From NCBI RefSeq assembly GCF_008710275.1, contig NZ_VYQE01000001.1:124001-188000 (forward strand): DNA of 64,000 bases. Direction: 5' to 3'. The stretch comes from Histidinibacterium aquaticum. Its GTDB lineage: Bacteria; Pseudomonadota; Alphaproteobacteria; Rhodobacterales; Rhodobacteraceae. The translations under genes were made by a program, and so were the position numbers. The notes under the pieces are model-generated. The model did no database searches, was not told the origin of the DNA, and saw only the letters and a program-made list of their open reading frames with translations. Shown in pieces: positions 23,321 to 32,731 of the stretch (its first letter is position 1; each line of letters begins with the position of its first letter).

Positions 23321-23378
23321 CCTGAGGGCTCCTCGGCTACGTCGTCTCCAGCGGGTTTAGGGGTGCGTCCCCGGGAAC

Positions 23379-24485
23379 TCAAGAAGCGGCGGCGTAGCGG
23401 TCACGATGCCGCCAGAGCCAGTGAAGCATCATGGCGAGCGGCGCGACGTTGACCTCTCCGGTCTCGAAGAGATCGAGCGCAGCCTCCAGCGTCATCACGT
23501 GGGTCCGGATGTCCTCCATCTCGTCTTCCGCCCCGGCGAGCCGCCGGTCGGCGCCGGAGAGATCGGCGAGACCGAGGAAGCAGTGGTGATACTCCGTCGA
23601 ATAGCCCGGGCTGGGGTAGATCCCGCCGATGGAGATGAGCTCCCTGAGTTCCAGCCGGGCTTCCTCGAGCGTCTCGCGCCGGGCGCAGTCCTCCGGCTCC
23701 TCTCCCGCCTCGATGAGGCCCGCGACGGGCTCCAGACAGACCGGGTTCGGATCGCCGCGGAGCGCGGCGGCAAGGCGGAGCTGCTCGATCAGCAGGACCT
23801 CTCCGCTGGACGGGTCGTAGGGCAGAACGAGCGCCGCGTCGAAACCGACGAAGCACTCGCGTGTGAACTCGGGCGTCATGCTGCCGTCGAACTGCCGGTG
23901 CCGGAGATCGAGGTGGCGGAACCGGAAGAACCCCTCGAAACCCCGGTGCTCGCGCGTGACTTCCATCGGGTTGCCGGCCTGGCGGACGGTGGCCGGGGAG
24001 CCGCGCGCGGCGAGCCTGCGCGCCCAGGCGCGGGCGGAGATCGCCGGGAAGTGGCCGTAAATCTGCTGGAGCGGCTCGCCGCGGTCGAAGCGGCGCACGA
24101 GCTCCGCCGCCGCATCCACCGCCATTTCGCCCCAGCGCGCGCGCCAGACGTCGAGATCGAACGGCGGCCCTTCCGGAAAGCTCTCGCCGGCGGGGAAGTA
24201 GACCTCGGCCTGGACCGGGCCGGCGTCGGTCTCGACGGTCACCTCCGCCGTCCGGAAGACGAAGCCGCCCTCATAGGCATCCAGCCGCTCGACGTCGCCC
24301 GGCTCCGGCTCGAAGAGCAGGCCCTCGGCCTCCCCCGTGCCACGCCGGATAAGGGGGAAGTTGTGCCCCTCCACCCAACGGGCCTCGTGCCCGGGCAACC
24401 GGCCGGGGCGGAGCTCCCCCGGATCCCGGCCGATGACGGCCTCGAGCAGCGGCCTGTGCCGCAGTGTTCCGTAGAAGAAGAGCAT
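23379..24485 (-). CDS. trgB: TrgB-like protein: gamma-glutamylcyclotransferase-like domain plus NUDIX hydrolase
   Basis: The 368-residue protein joins an AIG2/GGCT-like domain (about 1-115, starting MLFFYGTLRHRPLL, the YGTL signature) to a NUDIX hydrolase of the ADP-ribose pyrophosphatase type (about 175-350). The NUDIX box is visible as GLIEAGEEPEDCARRETLEEA, with GxxxxxE and REtLEEA elements. TrgB of Rhodobacter sphaeroides, a tellurite-resistance protein, has this architecture. The start overlaps the stop of trgA (ATGA). The biochemical reason why a NUDIX/GGCT fusion helps against tellurite is not established. Confidence 0.85.
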   Translation of the reverse strand: MLFFYGTLRHRPLLEAVIGRDPGELRPGRLPGHEARWVEGHNFPLIRRGTGEAEGLLFEPEPGDVERLDAYEGGFVFRTAEVTVETDAGPVQAEVYFPAGESFPEGPPFDLDVWRARWGEMAVDAAAELVRRFDRGEPLQQIYGHFPAISARAWARRLAARGSPATVRQAGNPMEVTREHRGFEGFFRFRHLDLRHRQFDGSMTPEFTRECFVGFDAALVLPYDPSSGEVLLIEQLRLAAALRGDPNPVCLEPVAGLIEAGEEPEDCARRETLEEARLELRELISIGGIYPSPGYSTEYHHCFLGLADLSGADRRLAGAEDEMEDIRTHVMTLEAALDLFETGEVNVAPLAMMLHWLWRHRDRYAAAS

Positions 24486-24931
24486 CAGCGCCAGATGCGC
24501 CCGAAGAAGCCGGTGACAAGTCCCGCCAGGACTCCTCCCACCAGCAGCGCGACCCAGACCTCGACCGTGGACATCAGCACGAGGTTCTCCGCGATCATCT
24601 CGAAGACCGCGACGATGGCCTCCATGCCGCCGTCGTACTGCATCTCGAGCGAGCGCCGGATCATCTCCCAGAAGCTCTGCACGAAGAGGCACCAGAAGAC
24701 GACCATGATGGTGGTCGTGAAGCCGATGCTGATCGAGCCCCCGAGGCCGACGCCGGCGGCGCGGCTGCCCATCACGATCCAGCCGGTGAGCGCGCCGACC
24801 GCCGCGTTGACCTCCGCGAAGTAGCCCGGGTTGAAGCCCTCCGGAAACAGCGGCTCGATCAGGATTTCCGACACGCCCCAGGCCAGGGCGCCGTAAAGCA
24901 CGGCGGCCACGACATGGGCGAAGGTCAGCAT
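24485..24931 (-). CDS. trgA: TrgA family membrane protein (tellurium resistance)
   Basis: A 148-residue protein with four predicted transmembrane helices, starting MLTFAHVVAAVLYGALAWG and containing the Gly-rich GVGLGGSISIGF loop. It matches the TrgA family named for the tellurite-resistance operon trgAB of Rhodobacter sphaeroides. The start at 24931 follows GAGGGAGAG; the upstream extension of the frame overlaps cfa and is not coding. It is coupled to trgB by an ATGA overlap and lies 35 bp after the cyclopropane synthase-like gene, so all three are probably co-transcribed. Confidence 0.85.
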   Translation of the reverse strand: MLTFAHVVAAVLYGALAWGVSEILIEPLFPEGFNPGYFAEVNAAVGALTGWIVMGSRAAGVGLGGSISIGFTTTIMVVFWCLFVQSFWEMIRRSLEMQYDGGMEAIVAVFEMIAENLVLMSTVEVWVALLVGGVLAGLVTGFFGRIWR

Positions 24932-24966
24932 CGGCGGGCTCTCCCTCGTAGGCGCGGCGGCCGCGG

Positions 24967-26175
24967 TCAGGCGGGACGTTCCACGGTAATCTGCGTCACG
25001 TCGCAGTTGTGCCGATGAAAGGTCGCGGCGCAAGAGGTGAGGTAGACATTCCACATCCGGCGGAACCGCTCGTCGAAGCCCAGACGCGCGATCTCGTCCC
25101 ACTGTTCGTTGAAGGTCTCGTGCCAGCGCCGCAGCGTGATCGAGTAGCTCTCGGCGAAGTCGATCTTGCGCTTGAGAGCGAGCCCCGCGCGGTCGATCTC
25201 CTCGCGCAGCTTGCCGGGAGAGGGCAGCATGCCGCCCGGGAAGATGTACTTCTGGATGAAGTCGCGGGAGCGGCGATAGAGCTCCCAGCGCTCGTCCTGC
25301 ACCGTGATGATCTGAAAGGTGCCGGTCCGGCCGGGCTTCAGCCGGTCGCGAACGGTCTGCCAGTAGGTCGGCCAGTAGCGCTCGCCCACCGCCTCGAACA
25401 TCTCGATCGAGGCGATGCCGTCGTAGGTTCCGCGTTCGTCGCGGTAGTCCTGCAGCTTGAAGGTCACCTGGTCCTGCAGGCCTGCCTTGCGGATGCGCTC
25501 CTGCGCGAAGTCGAACTGCTCGCGCGAGATCGTCAGGCCGGTGACGTGGAGCCCGCGCTCCTTGGCGGCGTATTCGGCGAAACCGCCCCAGCCGCAGCCG
25601 ATCTCGAGCACGTGGTCACCGGGCTTGGTGCCCATCTGGTCGACCATGCTGGCGTATTTCTTGGTCTGCGCGGCTTCGAGGCTCTCCTGCCCGGTCTCGA
25701 AGAGGGCCGAGGAGTAGGTCATCGTCTCGTCGAGCCAGAGGCCGTAGAAAGCGTTGCCGAGGTCGTAGTGGGCGGCGATGTTGCGGCGCGCCTGGCTCCT
25801 GGTGTTGCTGTGCATCCAGAACCGCAGTTTCTCGTAGGCCCGGACCAGCGCGAAGCCCGGGAAGCCGTCGAACAGTGCGGCGTTGTCCGCGTGCATGAAA
25901 TCGAAGAAGGCGAGCAGGTCCGGGGTCGTCCACCAGCCGTCGACGTAGGCCTCGCAGAACCCGAGATCGCCATCGCGGATCAGCCGGGCGAAGCAATCGG
26001 TGTTGTGGATGTGAGCCTCGGCCACCGGCCCGGGGTTCGGTCCCTCGGCCCGGAAGACCCGCCCGTCGGGCAGGTGAATGTCGATCCGGCCATGATCGAG
26101 CTTCTGCGCGATGTCGAAGACCCGCGCGAAATATCGCGGCAGGTTTTCCTGCCCCTCTGTGCTGGTGAGGACCAT
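24967..26175 (-). CDS. Cyclopropane-fatty-acyl-phospholipid synthase family methyltransferase
   Basis: The 402-residue enzyme has an N-terminal lipid-binding region and a SAM-dependent methyltransferase core with motif I VLEIGCGWGGFAEYAA (about residue 190) and the family segments NIAAHYDLGNAFYGLWLD and MTYSSALFE. Relatives methylate unsaturated acyl chains of membrane phospholipids from SAM, giving cyclopropane or branched chains. Several paralogues with different products exist in this bacterial family, so cfa itself is not claimed. It lies directly upstream of trgA in the same direction, suggesting a membrane-stress context. Confidence 0.85.
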   Translation of the reverse strand: MVLTSTEGQENLPRYFARVFDIAQKLDHGRIDIHLPDGRVFRAEGPNPGPVAEAHIHNTDCFARLIRDGDLGFCEAYVDGWWTTPDLLAFFDFMHADNAALFDGFPGFALVRAYEKLRFWMHSNTRSQARRNIAAHYDLGNAFYGLWLDETMTYSSALFETGQESLEAAQTKKYASMVDQMGTKPGDHVLEIGCGWGGFAEYAAKERGLHVTGLTISREQFDFAQERIRKAGLQDQVTFKLQDYRDERGTYDGIASIEMFEAVGERYWPTYWQTVRDRLKPGRTGTFQIITVQDERWELYRRSRDFIQKYIFPGGMLPSPGKLREEIDRAGLALKRKIDFAESYSITLRRWHETFNEQWDEIARLGFDERFRRMWNVYLTSCAATFHRHNCDVTQITVERPA

Positions 26176-26266
26176 CCCCGTTCCCTTTTCCCAAACCTTT
26201 GCGCGAAGTTAGGGCATGGCTCGGGGAAGTCACCATACCAGGTTCGCTGATCCTCGCGCCGTTGCG

Positions 26267-26461
26267 TCAGACCCCCGCGGCGCGGGCGGCCCAGAGCAGG
26301 GCGAGCCCCAGGGTAATCGCCCCGAGGCCCATCAGGCGGCGCTGTTCGAGCGTGAGACGTCGGAGGGCGTCGAGCAGGTCCTCAACGAGCGAAGGGGCCA
26401 GCGCGTAGACCAGCCCCTCCACCACGAATACCAGACCCAGGCCCCAGAGGGCGAGGCCCAT
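26267..26461 (-). CDS. DUF2065 small membrane protein
   Basis: A 64-residue protein with two hydrophobic segments separated by an Arg/Glu-rich turn (LRRLTLEQRRLMG). This is the DUF2065 family, regularly found next to hflC and hflK in alphaproteobacteria. The start overlaps the hflC stop as ATGA. A role with the HflKC-FtsH membrane protease complex is suggested by position only. Confidence 0.8.
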   Translation of the reverse strand: MGLALWGLGLVFVVEGLVYALAPSLVEDLLDALRRLTLEQRRLMGLGAITLGLALLWAARAAGV

Positions 26462-27549
26462 CAGCCTTCGCTCTCCGGCGCGACCTCCACGGCGGCGGGC
26501 GCGTCGTCCTCGCCGGTGTCGGTCTCGTCAGTCCCGGCGTCGTCCCCGCTGTTCACCGGGCTTTCCGGCGGCGGCAAGGTGCCCTCGTCGGGGTTGAAGG
26601 TCTCGCCCACGGGCTCTTCGTCGAGCTCCAGCGTCTCCAGCTGCTCGGCGACCGACTGCGCCGCCGCCCCGAGGTCCACCTGGCGCGGGTTGTCTTCCCG
26701 CAGGTAGGTGAAGAACTCGCTGTTGGGCGAGAGTAGCATCCGCGTGTTGCCGGACTGCAGCGCCCGGCCGTAGGCGGTCATCGACCGGTAGAACTCGAAG
26801 AACTCGGGGTCCGCGCCGAAAGCCTCGGCGTAGATCGAGTTCCGCTGCGCGTCCGCCTCGCCTCGGATGATCTCGGACTGGCGGCCCGCGTCGGACACCA
26901 GCTCGACCACCGTCCGGTCGGCCGAGGCGCGGGTCCGCTGGGCGGCCTCGTTACCCCGGGCGATTTCGTCGGCGGCTTCGCGTTCCCGCTCGGAAATCAT
27001 CCGCTCGAAGGTGGCGTTGAGGTTCGCCGGCGGCAGGTCGGTCCGCTTCAGACGCACGTCGATGATGGAGACGCCGATGGCGTCGGCCTCTTCGATCGCG
27101 CCGTTGCGGATGCGCAGCATGAGCTCCGCCCGGTCAACCGACAGGATGTCGTTCGAGGACACCTGGCCCAGGACCTCACGGGTTTCGGCCCGCAGGATCG
27201 AGTCCAGCCGCCGCGCCGCGGCCTCTTGGCCGCCGGCGCCGACCGCCTGCCGGAACCGCTCCACGTCGGTGATGCGGTAGCGGGCGAAGGCGTCGACCAC
27301 GAGGCGCCGGTCGTCGAGCGGGGTGACCTCGATGGGGTCGAGGTCACGGCTCAGGATCCGGTCGTCGTAGCGCACGACCTGGTCGAGGATCGGCACCTTG
27401 AAGGCGAGCCCGGGGTCCTCCTTCACGTCGACCACGCGGCCGAACCGGAGGACGAGGCCCTTTTCGCGCTCGTCCACGATGAAGACCGAGGAGAGCAGCA
27501 GCGCGATGGCCACCACGAGGATGGGGATGAGGAAAGCGGAGCGGCGCAT
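26461..27549 (-). CDS. hflC: HflC, membrane protease regulator
   Basis: HflC forms with HflK the large periplasmic cage around the AAA protease FtsH and modulates its access to membrane proteins. The 362-residue product has an N-terminal membrane anchor (about 5-25), VDEREKGLVLRFG at the start of the SPFH/band-7 domain, and the long helical region with SEIIRGEADAQRNSIYAEAFG. It carries a longer than usual acidic C-terminal tail (about residues 300-362, rich in Asp, Glu, Pro and Thr). It overlaps hflK by one base. Confidence 0.93.
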   Translation of the reverse strand: MRRSAFLIPILVVAIALLLSSVFIVDEREKGLVLRFGRVVDVKEDPGLAFKVPILDQVVRYDDRILSRDLDPIEVTPLDDRRLVVDAFARYRITDVERFRQAVGAGGQEAAARRLDSILRAETREVLGQVSSNDILSVDRAELMLRIRNGAIEEADAIGVSIIDVRLKRTDLPPANLNATFERMISEREREAADEIARGNEAAQRTRASADRTVVELVSDAGRQSEIIRGEADAQRNSIYAEAFGADPEFFEFYRSMTAYGRALQSGNTRMLLSPNSEFFTYLREDNPRQVDLGAAAQSVAEQLETLELDEEPVGETFNPDEGTLPPPESPVNSGDDAGTDETDTGEDDAPAAVEVAPESEG

Positions 27550-28748
27550 CAGTTCGACCCTCCCGTCGTAGAGGACTGCTGCTGGGCAGCCGTCCCGCTG
27601 GTGGTGTTCCGACGAAGTTCGTCGAGCGGCAGGTAGGGCACGACGCCCGGCCCGTTGCCTTCGCTGTCCTCGTCGAGAAGGACGATCTCGGTGTTGCCGA
27701 AGACCTGCTCCATCGTCTCGAGGTAGATCCGCTTGCGCGTGACCTCCGGGGCATTGGCGTATTCGCCGAGGACGGCGGCGAAGCGGCTCGCCTCACCCTG
27801 TGCCTCGTTGACGACGCGGGCCCGGTAGGCTTCGGCCTGTTCCAGCCGCTGCGCGGCCTCACCGCGAGCCTCTGCGAGCACCCGGTTGGCGTAGGCGTCG
27901 GCCTGGTTCTGCAGCCGGTCCCGCTCCTGCTCGGCGTCCTGGACCGCGCGGAACGAGGCGATGACGCGCTCCGGCGGGTCGGCCTTGTCGAAGTTCACGC
28001 GGATGATGTTCACGCCGCTGTCGTAGCTGTCGAGCGTGTTCTGGATCAGCTCCTCGAGCCGCTGGGCGATGGGCCCGCGGTCCCGGTTGAGGATCGGCGC
28101 CAGTTCGGACTGGGCGATGATCTCGCGCATCGCCGATTCCGAGACCGCCTCGATGGTGGACGGCGGGTCGGCGAGGTTGAAGAGGTAGCGCGCCGGGTCG
28201 GTGATGTTCCAGACGACCTGGAAGTCGATGTCGACGATGTTCTCGTCCCCGGTCAGCATCAGGCCCGCATCGCCGCCGGCGCGGGCCGCACCGATGTCGA
28301 TGGTCTGTTCGCGGGTGACCGGGATCACCTCGGCGGTGACCACGGGCCAGGGCGCGAAGTTCAGGCCGGGACCGCCCGTCGAGGAATAGTCGCCGAGGAA
28401 AAGCTCGACCGACTGTTCTTCCGGACGGACCGTGTAGAACGACGCGAAGAGCCAGAGGCCCAACGCCACGAGCGCCGCGATGCCGAGCGTGCCGCGGGTC
28501 AGCATCGGGCCGCCACCGCCGCCCGAGCCGTTCGGTCGCCGACCGTTCGAGCCGCCGCCGCCCATCAGGACGCGCAGCTGGTCGCGTCCGCGGTTCATCA
28601 GGTCGTCGATGTCGGGGATCTGCGATCCGCCACCGTCACCCGGTCTGCGGCCGGGCGCCGGACGCCGGTCGTCGTCGTTGCCGTTCGACCCCGACCCCCG
28701 GTTTCCGCCGCCTGAGCCCCCCCAGGGGCCTCCGCTATTGCCTGCCAT
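27549..28748 (-). CDS. hflK: HflK, membrane protease regulator
   Basis: The partner of HflC (399 residues). The cytoplasmic N-terminus is Gly/Asn/Arg-rich (about 1-85), then one transmembrane helix (about 92-110) and the SPFH domain entered by FYTVRPEEQSVELFLG. Conserved HflK segments include ARAEAGG-like coiled helix EARGEAAQRLEQAEAYRARVV and VTRKRIYLETMEQVFG. A GAGGAGGGA ribosome-binding site lies about 10 bases before the ATG. Downstream hflC and the DUF2065 gene overlap, forming one translational unit. Confidence 0.93.
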   Translation of the reverse strand: MAGNSGGPWGGSGGGNRGSGSNGNDDDRRPAPGRRPGDGGGSQIPDIDDLMNRGRDQLRVLMGGGGSNGRRPNGSGGGGGPMLTRGTLGIAALVALGLWLFASFYTVRPEEQSVELFLGDYSSTGGPGLNFAPWPVVTAEVIPVTREQTIDIGAARAGGDAGLMLTGDENIVDIDFQVVWNITDPARYLFNLADPPSTIEAVSESAMREIIAQSELAPILNRDRGPIAQRLEELIQNTLDSYDSGVNIIRVNFDKADPPERVIASFRAVQDAEQERDRLQNQADAYANRVLAEARGEAAQRLEQAEAYRARVVNEAQGEASRFAAVLGEYANAPEVTRKRIYLETMEQVFGNTEIVLLDEDSEGNGPGVVPYLPLDELRRNTTSGTAAQQQSSTTGGSN

Positions 28749-28823
28749 GGGCCATTTCCCTCCTCGTTACCCCCGTGGGGACGTTCTCTGTCGGTTCTAC
28801 AGGTGTGGGCATGCCGCCCGAAA

Positions 28824-30275
28824 TCAACCAGTCCTGACGGGCTCACGCATTGTCACGATTTCTTCCGCCATGGTCGGATGGACCGCCACGGTGCGATCGA
28901 AGTCTTCCTTGGTCGCGCCCATCTTCACCGCGATGCCCGCGAGCTGGATCATCTCGCCCGCCTCCGGTGCGACGATATGGCATCCGAGAATGCGCCGTGT
29001 CTCCTGGCTGACGATCAGTTTCATCAGCACCCGGTCGGGCCGTCCGATGAAGGCGGTCTGCATCGGCCGGAACGAGGTGCAGTAGACCTCCACCGGTTCC
29101 TGGTCGCGCGCGGCCTCTTCCGTCAGCCCGATGGTGCCAAGCTCCGGCTGGGTGAAGACGGCCGAGGGGATGAGGTCGTGGTCCACCGGGGTCGGCGTGT
29201 CGCGGAAGACGGTATCCACGAAGGCCATCCCCTCGCGGATCGCCACGGGAGTCAGCTGCACGCGGTTGGTCACGTCGCCGATGGCGTAGATGTTGTCGAC
29301 CGACGTCGCCGAGTATTCGTCGACCTTCACCTCGCCCATGCGGCCGAGCTCGACCCCGGCTTCTTCCAGGCCCATGTGGTCGGTGTTCGCCCGGCGCCCG
29401 GTGGCGAAGAGAACGGCGTCGAAGACCTTTTCCCGCCCGTTCGTCGCCTTGACCCAGACTGGCCCCTGCCCGGTCGCGCGCTCCAGCAGTTCGTCCGACT
29501 GCTTGGGGTCCGCGCCCATGGCCGCGTCCGAACCGGTGCCGTGGTCGAAATGCTCCTCGCTCGCACGCGCCATCTCGACGATGTTCGTTCCGCAGTGCAG
29601 GTCGATGCCGCGCTCGCGCATGGATTCCGCGATGAGCCCGCGCGCCTCGTCGTCGAAGCCGCGCAGGATCTGCGCCCCCCGGTAGTACTGCGTCACCTCC
29701 ACGCCCAGCCCGTTGAGGATGTAGGCGAACTCGCAGGCGATGTAGCCGCCGCCGATTATCAGCAGCGACTTCGGCAATTCGTCCAGCAGGAAGACGTCGT
29801 TGGAGGTGATGCCGAGATCCGCGTTCGGCAGATCCGGGATCACCGGATGCCCGCCGGTCGCCACGAGGATCGTCTTCGCCGTCACGATCTCGCCCGTGGA
29901 GAGTGCCAGCGTGTTGCGATCCTTGAGCGTCGCGCGGGCGTCGATGACGTGGACGCCAGAATTGTCGAGCAGCTTGCGGTAGACCCCCTCGAGCCGGTCG
30001 AGCTCGTGGTGCAACCGGCCCCGGAAGCTCGGCCAGTCGAAGCTGCCTTCCTCGATCTCCCAGCCGTAGCCCTTCGCGTCCGAGCACATCTCCCGGTAGC
30101 CCGAGGCGAAGACCATGAGCTTCTTCGGCACGCAGCCCCGGATGACGCAGGTGCCGCCCATCCGGTACTCCTCGGCCAACGCCACCCGCGCGCCGGCGGA
30201 GGCCGCCTGCCGCGCGGCACGGACGCCGCCGGAACCGCCGCCGATGACGAAGAGATCAAAGTCGTGGTCGCTCAT
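28824..30275 (-). CDS. gor: Glutathione-disulfide reductase
   Basis: A 483-residue pyridine-nucleotide disulfide reductase that regenerates glutathione with NADPH. FAD fingerprint VIGGGSGGVRAARQA lies at residues 9-24, the redox-active disulfide in GGTCVIRGCVPKK, the second nucleotide-binding fold in IIGGGYIACEFA, and the C-terminal active-site His region in VAVHPTMAEEIVTMR. The GTCVIRGC spacing distinguishes it from mercuric or lipoamide reductases. It is longer than E. coli Gor by an insertion around DHGTGSDAAMGADPKQ. It lies 149 bp after rpiA and 75 bp before hflK; the transhydrogenase in this window would supply its NADPH. Confidence 0.92.
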   Translation of the reverse strand: MSDHDFDLFVIGGGSGGVRAARQAASAGARVALAEEYRMGGTCVIRGCVPKKLMVFASGYREMCSDAKGYGWEIEEGSFDWPSFRGRLHHELDRLEGVYRKLLDNSGVHVIDARATLKDRNTLALSTGEIVTAKTILVATGGHPVIPDLPNADLGITSNDVFLLDELPKSLLIIGGGYIACEFAYILNGLGVEVTQYYRGAQILRGFDDEARGLIAESMRERGIDLHCGTNIVEMARASEEHFDHGTGSDAAMGADPKQSDELLERATGQGPVWVKATNGREKVFDAVLFATGRRANTDHMGLEEAGVELGRMGEVKVDEYSATSVDNIYAIGDVTNRVQLTPVAIREGMAFVDTVFRDTPTPVDHDLIPSAVFTQPELGTIGLTEEAARDQEPVEVYCTSFRPMQTAFIGRPDRVLMKLIVSQETRRILGCHIVAPEAGEMIQLAGIAVKMGATKEDFDRTVAVHPTMAEEIVTMREPVRTG

Positions 30276-30424
30276 GCCTGGCCTCTCTCGATCCGGTCAG
30301 GGCGGTATCCCACAGCAGGCCGGGGAAGGCCAGACGCAGGCCTCTACGGGCCGCTCCCCCGGGAGGGCCGGATTGTCGCGGCGCCACAAGCACCTGCGGC
30401 CAACGGCGGGCCGCCGACCGGAGC

Positions 30425-31210
30425 TCAGTCGAGGATGTCGTCGAAGAGGTTGTTGGTCTCGAGAAAGTCCAGCCGGCCCTCCTCGACGCTGCCCTCGTTG
30501 ATGTCGCGCACCTGCACCCGGCCGTCGCCGTGGCCGATCACCAGGATGTCGCAGATGTCGAGGAAGAGCCCGTTCTCCACCACGCCCGGGATCTGGTTCA
30601 GCACCAGGCTCAGCTGCCGGGCATTGCCGATCCGGTTTAGGTGCAGATCGAGGATGTGGTTGCCCTCGTCCGTCACGTAAGGCGCGTCGCCGTCCATCCG
30701 CAGCCCCGCGTCGCGGCCCAGCACGTCCATGCCGATGAGCGCCTCTTCCACGAGCACCTTCGTGGTCTGCCAGCCGAAGGGGATCACCTCCACCGGCAGG
30801 GGAAAGCTGCCCAGGGTCTCGACCTGCTTGGACACGTCGGCGATCACGATCATCTGGTCTGAGGCCGTGGCGACGATCTTCTCCTGCAGGAGCGCGCCGC
30901 CGCCACCCTTGATGAGGTTCAGGTCGCCGTCGACCTCGTCCGCCCCGTCGATGGTCATGTCGAGCCACTTCGCCTCGTCGAGCGAAACCACCCGGACCCC
31001 CACCTGCCGCGCGAGCTCGGCGGTGCGGGCCGAGGTCGGAACGCCGGTGATCCTCAGCCCCTCCTCTCGGACCATCTCGCCCAGGCACTTGACCAGCCAG
31101 GCGGCGGTGGAGCCCGTGCCGAGCCCTACGCGCATGCCATCCTCCACGAAGGACGCGGCGCGCTTGGCGGCGGCGAACTTGGCCTTGTCGAGGGGCGAGA
31201 GGTCGGGCAT
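30425..31210 (-). CDS. rpiA: Ribose-5-phosphate isomerase A
   Basis: RpiA interconverts ribose-5-phosphate and ribulose-5-phosphate in the pentose phosphate pathway. The 261-residue product has VGLGTGSTAAWLV (phosphate loop), DGADEVDGDLNLIKGGGGALLQEK (the DGADE and KGGGG active-site motifs) and the conserved NPGVVENGLF-like stretch IPGVVENGLFLD. It is the first gene of the minus-strand run and faces sdaA across 142 bp. Confidence 0.95.
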   Translation of the reverse strand: MPDLSPLDKAKFAAAKRAASFVEDGMRVGLGTGSTAAWLVKCLGEMVREEGLRITGVPTSARTAELARQVGVRVVSLDEAKWLDMTIDGADEVDGDLNLIKGGGGALLQEKIVATASDQMIVIADVSKQVETLGSFPLPVEVIPFGWQTTKVLVEEALIGMDVLGRDAGLRMDGDAPYVTDEGNHILDLHLNRIGNARQLSLVLNQIPGVVENGLFLDICDILVIGHGDGRVQVRDINEGSVEEGRLDFLETNNLFDDILD

Positions 31211-31352
31211 CGGTCAGCTCCTTTTGTTGGCCTTTCCCTACACCGGAAGAGCCTCCGGGGGCGAGGGCCAATCTCCGGTGATGTCGCGGATGATCGCGCG
31301 GGCGTCTCTGCGGGGTCTGGTGAGCCCGCGCGGCGGTGCTAGGTGACGTACC

Positions 31353-32729
31353 ATGTTCCTTTCCGTCTTCGAACTCTTCAAGATCGGCGTCGGCCCCTCG
31401 TCCTCCCACACGATGGGCCCCATGGTCGCCGCCGCGCGCTTTCTCGACCACCTGCGCGCGCAGCCTTTCACCGTCTCCGGCCTCCGGGCGAGCCTGCACG
31501 GCTCGCTGGCCTTCACCGGCGTGGGCCACCACACCGACCGCGCGGTGATCCTCGGCCTCGCGGGCTTTCGCCCCGAGAGCTACGACCGCGACCGCGCGGA
31601 CGCCGAGCTCGCCCGCCTCGCCGAGGAGAAGACCGTCACGCCCGAGGGCCTGCCGGAGCTCGCCTTCGACCCCTCGGGGGACCTCCGCTTCGACTACGAG
31701 CGCGCCCTGCCCGGTCACGCGAACGGTCTCGTTCTCAGCGCGACCGACGCCCAGGGAGACGTGGTGGCCGAGGTCACCTACTACTCCATCGGGGGCGGCT
31801 TCGTCCTGACCGAGGCGGAACTCTCCGAGGGCCGCGATACCGACGCCGGGGGCGCGCCCGTCCCCTACCCCTTCAAGACGGCCGCCGAGATGCTGGAGAT
31901 GGCCTCCGCCTCCGGCCTCACCGTGGCCGGCATGAAACGCGCCAACGAGCGCGCCCGCGCGCCGGACCGCGACCTCGACGCCGGGCTCATGCGGGTCTGG
32001 GAGGTCATGGAAGCCTGCATCGACCGCGGCCTCGCCGCCGAGGGGACCCTGCCCGGCGGCCTGAAGGTGCGCCGCCGCGCCCGGGGCGTGCACGAGAGCC
32101 TGCAGGCCGAGCGCGGCATGAACCTCGCCCCGCCGCATACCATCAACGACTGGATGTCGGCCTATGCCATGGCGGTGAACGAGGAGAACGCCGCCGGCGG
32201 CCAGGTGGTGACCGCGCCCACGAACGGCGCGGCGGGCGTGATCCCCGCGGTGATCCGCTACTGGCTCGACCACGTGCCGGGCGCCGCCCGCTCGCGGATT
32301 CCCGACTTGCTGCTGACGGCGGCGGCCATCGGCGGGCTCATCAAGTTCAACGCCTCGATCTCAGGCGCGGAATGCGGCTGCCAGGCCGAGGTGGGCTCCG
32401 CCGCCGCGATGGCCGCCGCCGGCCTCTGCGCGGTGCTCGGAGGCTCGGCCGAGCAGATCGAGAACGCCGCCGAGATCGCGCTCGAGCATCACCTCGGCAT
32501 GACCTGCGACCCGGTCCGCGGGCTCGTCCAGATCCCCTGCATCGAGCGCAATGGCCTGGGCGCCATCAAGGCGGTCTCGGCCGCCTCCCTCTCGCTCCGC
32601 GGCACCGGCGACCACTTCGTGCCCCTGGACGCCGCGATCGAGACCATGCGCCAGACCGGCGCCGACATGAGCGAGAAATACAAGGAAACCGCTCTCGGCG
32701 GCCTCGCCGTGAACGTCCCCAACTGCTGA
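31353..32729 (+). CDS. sdaA: L-serine ammonia-lyase, iron-sulfur dependent
   Basis: SdaA deaminates L-serine to pyruvate. The 458-residue single-chain (type 2) enzyme starts [23 protein letters not shown], the family signature, and contains the conserved cysteines of the 4Fe-4S cluster in [11 protein letters not shown] and [19 protein letters not shown]. It ends in NVPNC: in the Legionella type 2 enzyme the C-terminal Cys occupies the active site as an inhibitory tail, and the same ending here suggests the same self-inhibition. It is a lone gene, divergent from rpiA and convergent with murD. Confidence 0.95.
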   Translation: MFLSVFELFKIGVGPSSSHTMGPMVAAARFLDHLRAQPFTVSGLRASLHGSLAFTGVGHHTDRAVILGLAGFRPESYDRDRADAELARLAEEKTVTPEGLPELAFDPSGDLRFDYERALPGHANGLVLSATDAQGDVVAEVTYYSIGGGFVLTEAELSEGRDTDAGGAPVPYPFKTAAEMLEMASASGLTVAGMKRANERARAPDRDLDAGLMRVWEVMEACIDRGLAAEGTLPGGLKVRRRARGVHESLQAERGMNLAPPHTINDWMSAYAMAVNEENAAGGQVVTAPTNGAAGVIPAVIRYWLDHVPGAARSRIPDLLLTAAAIGGLIKFNASISGAECGCQAEVGSAAAMAAAGLCAVLGGSAEQIENAAEIALEHHLGMTCDPVRGLVQIPCIERNGLGAIKAVSAASLSLRGTGDHFVPLDAAIETMRQTGADMSEKYKETALGGLAVNVPNC

Positions 32730-32731
32730 AC

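Noticed and set aside
23379-24692. Longer start for trgB
   Set aside because: Residues upstream of 24485 lie in trgA, lack similarity, and the ATGA overlap with YGTL directly after it fixes the start.
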